The notes beneath the pieces were generated by a model. That model saw only the letters and a program-made list of their open reading frames with translations, had not been told where the DNA came from and ran no database searches. The position numbers and the translations under genes are program-made. Positions 1-15,000 of a stretch of DNA of 64,000 nt are shown one piece after another. The first letter of the stretch is position 1, and every line of letters starts with the position of its first letter. This DNA is from Antedon bifida (Eukaryota > Echinodermata > Crinoidea > Comatulida > Antedonidae), in contig OY727095.1 of assembly GCA_963402885.1 (NCBI GenBank), positions 7,011,001-7,075,000 on the forward strand. Direction: 5' to 3'.

Positions 1-421
1 GTCCCAGGACACGAGGCCCGTATATGTACAGGTTGACTTTTTGGGGTCACTAAATTGCACTTTTTGAGCATTTGACCTTTGACCCAGGTCAAAAAAAAAA
101 AAAGCAATTTTCGAAAGGCCAAAACATTTCACATAACAATAAAACAAACAATTGCAGAAAGTTAGTAATAAAAATGTATTTTGCATTTTTTCTAAACCTA
201 TTAGTAAAAATACCTTATTATAGCTCTGTCACTTGGGGTAGAAACCTTGCGTCTTCAAAGGGTTAATGCCTTCCACTCTGCCTAATTGCGCAGCCTGAGT
301 GCCCATCCAAAAAAAGTACTGTTTTATTTTGTTTCAACCCTCCCTTAATATCATTACACCCTCTAAGCATCTGTTACTAGTTACATTCCTGAATATATGG
401 GGTTATCAATGATAATCTTAC

Positions 422-3038
422 CTGTCCATCCATCTATGCAACTGCAAGAGGCGCCAGGGGGGCTACTGGAGCATATGCCTGCATTCTGACAAACAGTAGT
501 TTCACACCAGTCAATTTCTGTCTCACAGTTGGTACCCTCATAGCCAGTCATGCATTCACAGGTATAATTGGCCGGCATATCCCCAGTGGGTTGGTTGCAG
601 GTGCCGCCATTCTGGCATGGTCCGTTCACACAAGGACCTTCCCAGTCACACAGTTCACCTAAATATCAATTTAAGAAATTGAGATATGGCTTAGAACAAA
701 CAAAAAACAATCATTACCACAATGTTGATAATATAGGGGCCTAAATTCACATTTTTGTTGGTAATAATAGAAGCAAAATATTCCTGTATTTGACAGAATC
801 CATTTACTGGAATTAACTGTAGAGGATCTCTTTCTAACTCATACAATTATGTTTTGAATTAACTTTTTGCCTTTTTATATTCAGATTTTGTCATAGCATT
901 GTTGCTCTGTTTATCCACTCATTTTACTTTAGTTGTGTTCCATCACACTAGTTTGTCAAACTAGTTTGATAGTGTAGACAGAGCTTTACAGACTATACAT
1001 TACATTATGGTTTTAGAACAGAATATTATAATTTGGTTTAGTAACAAACAAATGAATCTAGATGACAAAAATTACTGTATTGTTAGTATTGAATGAAATT
1101 AACTGTTGAAGTATGTATGCAATCAGTTAAATATGTCTGAATTTAACTGTAAGTACATTTATCTGCATTTAAACCATGCTAGGATTTCATGCCAGCATTC
1201 ACCCAATAAATATCTTTTTAAAAACTGATTAATATGCAATTAAAATGTCTATTTTAATAATGCACTATATAATAAAATCACACTATGCAGTAATAAAGCC
1301 ATACCTACACTAACAAACTAGTTTGACAAAAGAAATGTGATGTTCCCAAATATGGTAGTGGTATGACATCATCATGTCCATATATGGGCACATCACATTT
1401 TTTGTCCAATAAAGTTTGATAGTGTAGACAGAGCTTGAGGCATTGAAATATAGATTGGTACTGTTGTAGAAATTAATAACAAAATATTGACTGAAAAGTA
1501 GAATATACCGAGTGATTACTGAGTGACTATTAAATCATGGTGCCATACACAATTCGTGCAGTAATACAAATATTATTCAAGTTAAAATACTTAAATACGT
1601 ATACAAATTGAAGTCACAAATTGTGTAGACTTGATAATTGTATTCAATACAATAACCAAAAGGAATTGATAAAACAATGGTACTTACAAAGGATACGAAC
1701 ATGAGATAAAGCTCTGTCTACACTATCAAAACTTTATGTGTGACAGAAAAATATGCGCCCATATATGGACATGATGTGGTCATATCACCCTACCATATTT
1801 GAGCACATCACACTTTTTTTAATCAAACTAGTTTGATAGTGTAGACAGAGCTTAAGAGTCTGAAAAGAGAATCTACAACCCTGTGGCCGTATTCACTGAT
1901 CACAGTTCACACTTAAGTGAGTTATTTCGATTGGGATGCTTGCTAATATTAGGAATACCAAAACAAAAGTCATTTGTTGAAAAAGTTTCACACGATAAAA
2001 AATAAGATTGTGCATTTGACTTCCACCCGAGAACAACTAATTGTTATGCTTGTGTTCTCATACAATTCAATATAATGCATGTTAATACATTAGATTAGGA
2101 GAAATTCATTCCTTATTTAAAATATCAAGAAAAAATAATAAAAGAAACTATTTAATAATAGTCTACCCTAGGATGTTAGATATATATAAAAGGATAGAAA
2201 CATATCTTCAGATATTGATAGTGATGATATACATGGTGATATGATTACAACACGATGCAATGATTATAATATAATAATGCTGATTAAGGTAGAAGTGAAG
2301 AAGGATGGCGAAAATGGGATACAAATTGACTGAATAAACAATTTTACATATATAAAAATAATCAGAAAAAAAAAAACTGAATGTAACAGAGTAATATTAT
2401 TGAAATAGAATTTGTTATCGGTGAAATTATGATCTATATACTGAAGCCATCCACAACAAATTAAAAAACCATTCCAATTAAATAATGTACATCCAAATAT
2501 CTGAAACATGCAAGTTAGGAATGGGTAACAACTGGTAGTGGTTATAGGTATTGTGGATATTAAACGACCACGTCTACCAGCACGACAGACAAGATGGTTA
2601 ACAGCGGTTATCGTGAAGCTTTTACAACTTGTTAGCGGCAGTGCATTACGTAAACGCAAGCATCGACAAACAATCACATGAACAATCTCGGGCTACCTGA
2701 GTAGAACTGACTGCAATTGCAAGACCACGTGGCCGTGGTGTATTCCAAGCTGCAAACCGCTCCGTTTTGGCAATCCACAGAGTCACAGGTCACCTTGCCG
2801 CAGTAATCACCTTGGTAGCCCATGGGACAAATGCACCGCGTTTCATCAATGGACACGGCTGAGCATGTCCCTCCTTGCGCACATGGGTTGTTAAAGCATG
2901 GATCAACATCGCAATGTCGACCAAAAAAACCAAGTGGGCAATCGCAACTATAATTGCCGGGAGTATTAAGGCAAGTGGCAAGATTTTGACATGGTTGTGT
3001 TGAAATACATTCATCTATATCTTGACTGCAATTGGAAC
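422..3038 (-). CDS. crb: Crumbs-like exons 16-17: EGF repeats 35-39, gene continues left
   Basis: Exons 2697-3038 and 422-658. Exon 17 ends CIDGWTG in phase 1 at a GTAAG donor, so at least one more exon lies beyond position 1. No hydrophobic anchor is encoded within the window. Confidence 0.82.
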
Positions 3039-6000
3039 CTATAGGGAAGACATCAGAGGTCAAGGGCCAAAGTTCACTTGAGGTTATAGGTCAACATTTT
3101 TACACTATCAAATCAAACATTTTGAATGCAATGCGTATAACACTGTAATTCCCGGTATTTGTGGTGGAAGTCATAAAAACATCTTCAAACAAGCTAAAAA
3201 TATTCAGCAAACAAATTCTACTAAATAGTTTAGATCCAAAAAATTCAATTTGGGTTATGCCTCTTTCTAAATTTTGAGAAAAACAATTATTATTCTAAAA
3301 AAATTATGAAATTTGAAATGAAATCTGATTGCAATCTCTAACCTAACAATAAAATACTTTAGCAAAACTCATCTTATAAATCGCAATTACGACACATTGT
3401 TTCATCAATTCCTTATATGGAGATGTATGTGCTCCAGTTTGAAAACTATTTTGCTTTGTAGTGCCAACAGATCATGCATTACAATTAATGTTTCAATTTC
3501 TCCTAATTTCATTTAGCTGCTTTTAATTTCAGCGCTAGATGAAACACTTTTTCAGTAGTTGCATAATATCCATCAAAACTTCTGTTGCCATGATACAGAA
3601 TCAGTGAACCATGCAATTAATGTCAAACTGTGTCACAAACTAGCCAATCACGTTAAAAGAAACAGGGTGTTCCATGTACTTTGTTGAGAAAACTATTCAT
3701 AGTATTGTTATGAAATTATTTGCAAAATTTATAATAACGGTAACAGATATAATTTAAATGATTTTGTTTTTGTTTCATAATTTATAATTTTTTGTTTGAA
3801 AATTATCATATAAATATTAAAGCAGAAGTAATAATTTATTGCATATTGAATAATACATTACAACCCTTCACCTTATGTGTAGAAGCATCAATCAACCAAT
3901 CAAAACAGTGCATTGTGCTTTCATTGGTTAGTTCCAAGATAAATTTGCATATGATATGAATATTCATGCAATACCCACCTGTATATCCTTCATCACAAGT
4001 ACATGTGAATGAGTTAACAGCATCTGAGCATGTTCCTGCGACGCAAGGATTGCTGGAGCATTCGTCTATATCTTGTTCACAATTAAGCCCTGTATAGCCT
4101 ACAAGTCAATATTTCACAAGAATTGTCAGTAAAAATGTAGAATACAAATTAAGTAATTGCAGACTTGAAGATATGTTGAATAAAAAGGAGGGGTGTTGGC
4201 ATTTACGATCATGTACTACCTTACATTCCTGTACAGCAACAGTGTGCTGTTTTCAAGCAGCCAAATCAGCATAGTTAATCAAAGTTAGTTAATTACCAAA
4301 CAACCTTCAAAAAGATTACGAACCTGGAACACATGTACAAGCGTAAGCGTTCAATGAATCGTCGTCACACGTCCCAGAATTCTGGCAAGGTCCGCTAGCA
4401 CATTCATCGATGTCAACGTCGCAGTTTACACCCTCATACCCGGCGAAGCAAGTACATGTGTAGGTCAATAGATCTATGCTTGAATTGCATTGTCCGTAGA
4501 CACACGGATTGCCAACGCAATAGTCAATTTCACTAGAGCACCGGTCACCCTCATAGCCAGGTGCACACTCACATTCAATAACAGTCTGCATAAAGTTTTA
4601 ATAAAAACATTATTATTATATATTTTTAGTCTTTATGCTCTGTGGCCAAGGATTAAAAATAGTAAATTAATCACTGTTCTATCAGCTAGGTGGTAATAAC
4701 CCTGATACAGGGACTATTTTGTGAACCAGTTCACCAGGGTAACACCCCACTTGTCTCGAATGATGAACTGGGTTGCATAGAGGCAAACTGTGTATATAAC
4801 TGTATATAATCCTTATTCAAGAAGACTTGTTTTATCACCAGTACTAGGAGCGACATGACACTTTCCACTATTTTATGCTATTTTCCTCTATTTTGTGTTT
4901 TGTCTGTACAATTTCCCATTTCCTTTTTAACTTTATACTGTATATATATTAACGAATCAGATGACATGAATTTAAACATGTGTTACATAATAAATGAAAC
5001 ATTACCATATTTAGCTGTGTACTTGTTACATTTCTACACGTTCCTCCGTTCATACAAGGCTGGTCAGCGCATGTCACCAAATCCTAAAGAAGAAAAAAAA
5101 ATTGAAAAAGTTATTACAAAGACGAGACTATTCAACAGAATTTGAATTTGTTATTTATTTATACTGGGTAATCTCTTCAGTCAAAGACTGGTCTCCCATA
5201 TTATGATCATGATCAGTGGCTGTGATGTACTAGTACACCAGGGTAACCTAACAAGGTTACCCCTACTTGTCTTGAAAAATGTACTAGGTTCTTTCAAGTT
5301 ACATGAGCCAGATGTGTACACTGGACATACTGTTTATAGTCCTTATCCGAAAAGACTTGTTTTACCTCCAGAACCATGGAGAGAGTGAGCCTTGAACCCT
5401 TGCCTATGTTATGGCTACATAATGACAGTGAACTGCTCGGCCACTCACTCAAAACCGCAAGTACCAAGTAAAAGGAAACAGTGATGATGTGTACCAATGG
5501 TGTTACCAGAGTTTCTTGTAAAAAAACTTACCAAGATCAAGTCACTGCAGGTCTTTCCAGTATAATTTGTGGCACACATACACGAGAAGTCATCCACCAT
5601 ATTTACACACAGGATAGAATTAGCAGAACAAGGGTTAGAATCGCACTCATTGATATCAATGGCACAATTGACACCTTCAAATCCACCAAAACACTGACAT
5701 CCGTACATGTTAACGCCATCCACGCACGAACCATTAACGCACGGACTAGAGAGACAATCGTCAATGTTGTTAGCACACTCAATACCGTCAAAACCTGTGG
5801 CGCAATTACAAGTGTACGCATTCCAAATATCTTGGCATGTAGCACCATTTTGACAAGGGTTTGAATCACAAACCAAATCTCCTTGACAACCAGCAATGAC
5901 ATCTTTCATTGAATAAACTGTAAACTGGTCAAGGCTTGCACTGTCATATTGGTCTTTTTCAAGGTAAGGTAAGAGGAGGCCGCCAATACGAACAGCTTCT

Positions 6001-9000
6001 AAGCAACCGTCGAATCCAAGATTGTTGTCAAAGAACTGTGTATTGGTGAAGTTGACATCACCGAGATACACAGGTGAGCTGCCTGAATCTGTAATAACAG
6101 CGTTAAACGACAGTAAAGCGACATTTCCAACCACATCATCATCGTTATCAATAACTATTTTCAGCTGGCCGTTTGATAAAACCACTTGCACATCATGCCA
6201 ATAACCATCATTCACCTGTCTGCTTGTTTCTATAGTTCCACTACTGCCGGAAATTGAGAAATCAAAAACAGCCTTTCCGTCAGAAATTTTAAAAGTGAAA
6301 TAGTCATCGCCATTATTAGAGTGTAGAAGGAGTGCGTATTGATTGCGTAGACGTAACTGTACCGACATGCTGGTTAGGTCTGTATTTGTAACATTGTTCA
6401 CATACTGTATGCTGCTATATATTTCAAAGGTTCTAACGGCAACACCTACAAAATAAACAAAAATCATCATTATTCTGTTTAAAAAAATCCCATTTTTCTT
6501 GTATTCACCATACCTACCAAAGCTGGTAGTAAATTGAACCCTTTTAACATCCCTATTAAAACGACATTCCTGTTTATATGAAACCTCTATTAAGGGGACA
6601 CTTTCCTGCGAAATTAACAGGAGAAGTATACGTTTTAACACTGTATGGCCAACCCATATTCACAGAACACCAATGGACACTACTTTCCGGTGAAACAAAC
6701 AAGGGGAAATATTTTTTTACATACTATGGCCAACCTCTATACAGGGGACATCCATATTAAGAGGACACTTTTCTGGGTCTTGAATAGGGATCCTACTGTA
6801 TATATTTACATTTTGTCATTATAAGTTGTATAACATATGGGGAAATATATGTTTTAACACTACTGTATGGCCAACCTCTTTCCAGGGGTACTATAGACAT
6901 TCATTTGAAAAAAAACAAGGGGTGATATATGTTTTACATAGCCCTTTTCAGATGGGTTCTACTGAATATATACTTACATTCTATGCCACCATCATCTAAG
7001 TCATTACAAGTTGTGTCCGCAGGACATCCACTTATGGAGCATGCCGTTTCTTCACTGCAGTTCTTGCCTTTGAAATTCCTAGGACACATACACTCATAAT
7101 CATTAAATGTTATGCTACAGGTTCCATTGTTTGCACATGGGCCTGATATACAGGTATCATCTGATATACAGCCTTCAAGAACTTGTGATGAACTAGCTGA
7201 CATGCTCAAAGAATTAAGTGTGAAATCTGGAATGTTGACTGGGAAAAACTCAAAGTGAATTTCGTTGTAACGAACATCTACAATGCATCCTTTGAAAAAG
7301 TCACTGATCACACCTTGAGGCGGAGAAGAGGTTAAGCCACCGACGTAGTGTGTTGAAAACAATAATGGTTCATCCGCTGCAGATGCGTTTATATGAACAT
7401 CAGAATCAATTGAAAGAGAAAGCGATGTAGTGTCCTTGAAGATGTTGACGTAATGGTAGATAGCATCATTGTACATGTCCACACTCTGAATTGTGATTGA
7501 GAAACTTGACGCGACCGTCACTTTCCCATCTACAAGTTCGACAGCGATGTAAGCGGAACCAAGCTCGGAATAGAAAAGGAGCCCGCTTGCTTTTCTGGTT
7601 TTGAAGTTGAGTTCAAGAGAAGTGAAATCTGTGATGTTGGCTGTTTGAGTGAACACGGCATAGCTAGTAGTTTGTTCGTTGCTAAAGGTTGCAGGTATCA
7701 ATGCTGAAATCAGAATTTCAACAATATTTAAAAAATAATGTTTTACAGATTACTATGAAAACCGGAGGAACATTTCCTACAGTAATATGTGTAGTAACAG
7801 ACAATTTTGTGACATGTTTGGCACTCCATACTTGAAGCTGATTCTGTAAACATTGTTGATCATGATATTTAAGCCTATATACTGCTCGTTTTTAGTTGAT
7901 TTAAACCTTACACAGGTAAACTAGACTTACGACAATTACTTTCACTGTTTCCTATAAATCAGACACATACAGTACACATTGATTCAAAACAATAAAAGAT
8001 ATTCTTAAAAGTATCTCTAAAGCTCTGTCTACACTATCAAACTAGTTTGACAAAAAAAGTGTGATATGGCCAAATATGGTAGTGTATGACATCATTATGT
8101 TCATATATGGGCACATTTTTTGTCACATAAAGTTTGATAGGGTATTTAATGCCTTACAGTGGATACTTACAGTTATTGCAGGTTGGTCCAGTCCAGGTGG
8201 GATCACAATCACAGCTAAATGTCCACCACAAATCTATGCACCGTCCTTGACCACTACAAGTGTCAGCTTTGCACTGCTCAACACGATCACATCCAGCCTG
8301 ACCAGTGGAGGTTGCCTGTCTTCTCCTTCTTCTAGCTGTGACTCCTGGTGGTAATACCAGCCCAGCATCATTATTGGCAATATCCTGCATACATCCAACA
8401 TAGGCAGTATCTGATTGAGATCTCTCTGCGACAGTTGCTTCCATTGAAGTGTTCACACCGCCAATGTAGAGAGTTCCAAACACCAGACGACTATAACCAT
8501 CTGGGATGACAACAGATTTAGAGACAGGTGTACTGGCAACGGTCACATCAATTGTGCTATTGATTGACAGATCAACGGTGTGAAAATTACCATCATTTAA
8601 ACCAGAGTTGATGTTGTTTATCTCAAGAGGATTCTCATTATCTCCGGCATACTTAACAAAGATCTGACCCTCAAAGAGTTCTACAAGAAGGTAACCACCG
8701 CCTTGACTTTCAGTGTACAAGAGCAAACCACTAGGTAGTGTTGTTGCAAACTGGAGAGTGTAGTTAAGAGTGTTTTCTCCATTTACAGAGGAATCAACAA
8801 GATACGATCCATCCTCAAAGGAAGCGGCTGTATATGTCTGACAAAACTCGCCAACGTAACCGTCTATGCAACTACAGGTAAAGTTGTGCGTTAAAAATGT
8901 TGTGTCGTAGTAAGGGATGCATACAGCATCATTTAAACATTGTGAATGACCATCGCAACCAGTCAATGCGATATTGCAGTTAATACCTCCGTAACCATCA

Positions 9001-12000
9001 ACACATTGACATTGATAAGCTGCAACACGATCCACACATGTACTGCCAACTGCACAAGGTGACGACTCACATTCATCGATTTCCACCTCACAGAGAACAC
9101 CTTTGTAACCGGGAGAACAATCGCATCGATACTCATTCACTAAATCAACACAGGTGGCGCTGTTTTGACATGGTGATGATCCGCACTCATCAAAGTTGGT
9201 TGAGCATAAATCATCGACGAAGCCAGGTACGCACATACACAAAAATCCAGCTGCATTATCATAGCTAAAGCTTCCATTAAATTGTTTACCCTCACCGTAC
9301 AAAGTCTGGTCCGATCTCTCGTAACAAGTGCCTGAGTTTTGACACGGAGAAGATGCACATTCAAGAATGTCTACCTCGCAATCTGGACCTTCATATCCAG
9401 GATGACAGGAACAGTTGTATCGGTTAATAAGATCGAGGCAAGTTGATTCATGTTGGCATGGCGATGACTCGCATTCATTGATGTTGATATTACAGGTCGT
9501 ACCTGTGAATCCAGTATTGTCGCAGTTACACTCAAACCTGTAAATAAGAAACAATTTAGCAATCCATAAATCATCTCAATATTTAACATAAATCATAAAT
9601 AAAACCCATCCACTAAGACACATTAAGGGACACTTTCCAACAAAACAAAAGATGGACAAATGTTTTAACACTAGGCCAGGGGACACTCCTATTAAGGAGA
9701 CACTTTGTTATGTCCTGAAGGCATCCCCTTAAAAGGGTTCTACCCTATACACATCTTATTTTTATGATGTATTGGAAAAATTGAAGAAAATCAAAGAAAA
9801 CCATAAAAAATTCATTTTTTCAGAAACTGTTCTGTGTTCAAAGGGCTTTCTTTCAACCAGGGGCAGTGGATTGAAATGTCAGAAATGTATGTTTATTTTG
9901 CTCAGCTCCAAGAACATAAATCTTAAAGATATATTGTCCCCTTGAAAACAATTTTTTTTTGTTAAATATGCCAGTTTGATGTTCCATAATAGTCATTCAC
10001 TTTGAACAAAAATTGGATAGAAAAGAAGTATTACACTGAAAAACTGTAATTTAAAGCAAAGGATTTTGGTTGAATTCAACATTATTATTTTTTTCTTTCT
10101 GCAGAAGTGATAACCAAAATTACGAAATTGCCTATTCAAAATCTGATTTTATCAATCTTCATTTACACATACATTTTTTACCAATTCTTGGTACTGTATC
10201 TATAATTTGGACAGCATCATTGGCAAATTCTGCAATACAGTGTCACATATATATTACATGTTACAATTGTATCATAGCCCATAAGCATTAGCACATGTGA
10301 TCATATGTGACACTGAGAAAGAATTTGCCTATTAACTGTATGTGGGGGTACAGTACAGGGAATCAGGTAGGAAATGACAAATGGGTTTCCTTTCTATAAT
10401 CTTTCTTAATAGTTCAAACTAACTTGTTGAAATCCACTGTTAGTGTTATTATTATATATGCAAATGCATGCCTATGTAAATCTAAAAAAATGATTTCTAC
10501 TTCGGCATTTCTTCTTTTGCCTATAAAACTTGGTATTAAAAAAACATACAAAATATGAAAAGAACTAATGAACTAGTACCTGTACCTCCAAAATTATTTT
10601 CATAAATATTGTATGGCATAAATATTTGCTGGGTTACATGCCAACGCAGACAAACACTGATAATACACAGTATTTATTGCATATAATAAAAAAAAACATA
10701 GCCTCATGCAAAAATGTAGCAAATCAACACTAGATTAAGCACTATCTACTTTATCAAACTAATTTGACAAAAAGAGTGTGATGTGCCCAAATATGGTAGT
10801 GATATGCCCAAATATGAGAGTGATATGACATCATCATGTCCATATATGGCCACATCACATTTTTTGTCACATAAAGTGTGATGATGTCAAACTTTATGTG
10901 ACAACAAAATATGATGAGCCCATATATGGATATATAATGGTAGTGATATAACAACATATCACTACCATATTTGGGCATATCACTACCATATCTGGGCACA
11001 TCACACTTTTTTTGTCAAACTAATTTGATAGTGTAGATAGAGCCTTAGGAAAAAACAATGCAAGTCAGTCTGTAAAAGATAAAATAAACACTAAATGAAA
11101 TGGAACATAAAAGTTAAAAATAAATAACAAAGGATAGGATAAACAAAAGCGTTGAATACAAAATGCAATGCAAAATGATCGGTTTGAAATGATAAACTGC
11201 CCTCAACTCAGGTGCATAACTACCGTTGTTGAGAACGAATCTCAAAATGTATTGCACTCACCCAAAAGATGGTTGATCTGATAATGTACTAGAGGTAAAG
11301 ATGGTTAAGAAAAGGAGAAGAGATATGTAAAAGAGATGTGTAGAGGGTTCATCTAAATAGTACCTAACTATTAGTAATTTTAACCATTATGCCAAATAAT
11401 ATACAGCCACAATTATAAAGCATTTATTATGTTTTTACAGTTTTCATAATATTAATTATTATATAGGAGAGTTATTATTTAATGTGTTAGTAGTAGCACA
11501 TTTATTGAAGTTAAAAACAAACATAATTTTTAAAAATTACAGCCATATACATTTTAACATGTTTCGGTTTTTTAAGCCGTTTTTTTTACCAGGGCCATTT
11601 TAAATTTTTTTTAAATTCATTATTCAATTATTATTATTTAAATATAGATGTACCAATTTTGAAAAAACAATTTTAAAAAAACAATTTATATTTTAAGATA
11701 GTTTTTTTGTTTAATTAAAAATGAATTAAATAGAAGAATAAAAGTAAATAAATAAAAAAGATATTAAAAGCAACAAAAAAAAAAACACATTTTCGTTGTG
11801 ATGATATGCACGCAAATCTATGCTATGAAAACCTTTTAAATAAGTGAAGCACACTTGAATTATGCACTAAAAATGGGTGAATTTGAGTGAAAATGTGGCG
11901 TGAACACAACCTACACTTGTGCACGAGGTTTGCTCTACAGTTAGGCATAACCAAAGGGCACTTAAAGTACTGTGATATATACAGGCAACAGCACACCCCA

Positions 12001-15000
12001 CCCTTTTTACCCACAATCCATGTAGAACTATTAGTATCTCAGTATAAGTTGACACCCCACCCCCACCCCCCAATTAAACCAAATTAAATGGTGTAAGTCA
12101 TACCTCAGCAATACATTTAATAGCAATACATTTTTTGGTAATATTCTTGCTTTAGAAGACACAAAATAAATAGTGCTTATTTAAAACCTGTGTCAAGTCA
12201 AAAGTGCTGTTAAAAATATAAATAATTTTAAAAATGAAAGTTGTAAGATGGCTACCTACTTGTTAACTAAATCTATACACACGCCATTGTTTTCACAAGG
12301 TGAGCTGTCGCACTCGTTATACTCAGTTTCGCAGTTGACGCCGATGTACCCAGGAACACACGTACAATTGTATGAATTGATGTTGTCTTCGCAAGTCGCC
12401 CCGTTCTCGCACGGCGATGATTCACATTCGTTGATGTCTATCATGCAAAGATCCCCGGTATACCCTGGGGCGCAGGTGCAGTTTACTGTACCATGGTCTG
12501 ATTCGCTACATGTGGCACCATTCGCGCATGGGTTAGAGTTACATTCGTCAACATCAACCTCGCATTGTGAACCGGTTATACCATCACTACAGAAACACTT
12601 AAACATGTCAAGTTCATTACGGCAAATACCACCATTCTGACAAGGATTACTTGCGCATTCATCAATATCATTAGTACAATTGGTACCGTCATATCCAGCA
12701 GTGCATGTACAATTGTATAACCCAATGTGATTATTACAGACTCCATTAACACATGGATTTGAAGCACATTCATCAATGTCGTCCGCACATTGTACACCCT
12801 CGAATCCAACCGGGCACTTACATTCATAATTATTTATCAAATCATAACATATCGTGCCGTTATTACAATCAACATTCTGGCAATCGTCTATGTTGTTCTC
12901 ACAGTTCGTTCCATTAAAGCCGGTAGCACATGTACAATTGTACTCCGGTGCTGGTGATTTCGTAGAACAGGTCCCTCCATTTTGGCACGGTGTAATATCA
13001 ATACACGCATCATATGGCTCAGTACATGTGGTACCCATCCATTCTGGAGTACACACACAGCTAAAACTGTTTATTTCATCTAAACAAGTAGCGTTATTCT
13101 GGCAAGGGTTTGAGACACATTCATCAACCTCCTGGGCACAGGTTGCACCTACAAATATAATAATAATTTGATGAATCAACAATAATTATGACATTTTTAT
13201 CAGTTATCTATGTTTAGAGTAACATTAACAAATGCATAACATAGCCAGGATTCGAACCCGGAATCTTTGGAATGAAAAGCAAGCAACAAGCTGCAAAGCC
13301 ACCATTATGTCATCAGGCTGTTTTACACATACTGTAATATAAAAACTTATTGTACATAAATCCCAGTACTGAAACTATAAAGTATTATAACTATAACATT
13401 TCATTCACAATATATCAAAAATTCATTGAACACTTTCTTTATGTAAAGTAAATTGCACAATTAATTATCATAATACATTTTTCAAAAATAGGCATGTTAA
13501 ACCTTGAATTATACTTTTATAAATTGATTTGAACATATTTGATAAAGAAAGATGAAGGTGTTTATGAATGTATGCATGTAGTGTATAGAATAAAAATAAA
13601 GAGAAAAATTCAAAAACAAACTGATTATGAAAAAAAGAATGAAACAAACAAACGATTGTGTCAAATCGAAAGATGATTTTAATATTTTTATCAAACGATA
13701 CTGAGATACAATGAATGATAATGTGCAACCTTTAGTGGTCCAAACATTGTTTTAATTTCTTGTTTATTAACCCTTGCTGTACTCCTGTAAATAGGTGATG
13801 GTTGACAGAGCACTGTAACACATGACAGATAGCAAATTTGCATATTTAGGTGATGGTTGACAGAGCACTGTAACATTTCAGGGAGCAAATTTGCATATTT
13901 AGGTCATGGTTGACAGAGAACTGTAACACATTTCAGGTAGCACATTTGCATATTTAGGTGATGGTTGACATAGAACTGCAACACATTTCAGGTAGCAAAT
14001 TTGCATATTTAGGTGATGGTTGACAGAGAACTGCAACACATTTCAGGTAGCAAATTTGCATATTGAGGTGATAGTTGAACAGAGCACTGGTAGTGTACAT
14101 AATCTTTGTAATATGTACTTATTTTAATTTTGTAGCGCCATGCCGAATCACCTCAAACAAATATAGCAATTTTGTAGCACAATGCTACATTTTCAATCCT
14201 ATATCATGCGGTAAAACCCCACAACCTCATACAAATGATACCATGCTTTTTGACATGCTTCTACTTTAGTCGTACATGCTGTACACTGCCTGACAACAAG
14301 TAGCTTGTAGCATGCCACAGCACTACAACCCACAACTGCATACCACTGCAACACAAAAAATGATTGATAATTTAAAACTTTTTAAATGTTATACCATTGT
14401 TAAACATTTGGAATAAAAACATAGCATTCTCATAAAAATCAGCAATGATAAAATTGAATGTATGAAAATAACCTAAACCGATGGAAAGTGCTATAGAATG
14501 ATTATCCATGGAAAGTACTATAGCATGATTGTCAACGGAAAGTGCTATAGCATGATTACCAATAAAAAGTACTATAGCATGATTGCCAATTGAAAGTACT
14601 ATAGCATGATTGCCAATTGAAAGTACTATAGCATGAGTGCCAATTGAAAGTACTATAGCATGAGTGCCAATTGAAAGTACTGTAGCATGATTGCCAATTG
14701 AAGTACTATAGCATGATTGCCAATTGAAAGCACTATAGCATGATTACCAATGGAAAATACTATAGTATGATTGTATATATTACCTTATATAATTGCAAAA
14801 GAATTTTAGTCTAAAAATGTTTATAATTTGACAATTATGTGGAAGTGATTTCTTGATAGATAGAAATAAATAAAGCAATGACAGATCTTAAAGTATTGAT
14901 AGAATGTGACATAGCACTGTCCTTATCATACAGTAGGGCCAAACACGTTATCCCAGCAGATCTTACCCACAAATCCAGGCATACAGATACATGTGTAGTT

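Larger units (their letters stand above)
659..2696. other. Crumbs-like intron 16 (2.0 kb)
   Basis: No further exon seen. It holds two copies of the Tourist-like MITE (1296-1437 and 1708-1853). Otherwise AT-rich sequence. Confidence 0.6.
9538..12259. other. Crumbs-like intron 9 (2.7 kb)
   Basis: The flanking exons close one EGF exactly, so this is intron. It holds a fragment of a repeat with a TTAAGGGGACACTTT-like core (about 9625-9750, also at 6580-6960), a palindromic repeat near 10190-10315, a double MITE (10736-11046) and a very AT-rich tract at 11390-11780. Confidence 0.6.

Noticed and set aside
2264-2677. 137-codon minus-strand frame
   Set aside because: Begins inside the intron beyond the exon 16 donor. 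No domain; Phe/Ile-rich, as expected from AT-rich intron.
12248-13171. Long plus-strand frames over the EGF exons (also 5481-5864, 8061-8354, 15372-15686)
   Set aside because: Antisense shadows of Cys-rich EGF exons. The minus strand gives coherent EGF modules and valid splice sites.
13245-13320. Functional tRNA gene
   Set aside because: Good B box, but no consistent acceptor stem or anticodon arm. The same holds for the heads at 31197, 32161 and 40263, so they are treated as SINE heads.
14475-14775. CRISPR-like spaced repeats (also the 47-bp array at 39143)
   Set aside because: Units are contiguous with no unique spacers, and the DNA is animal. They are minisatellites.
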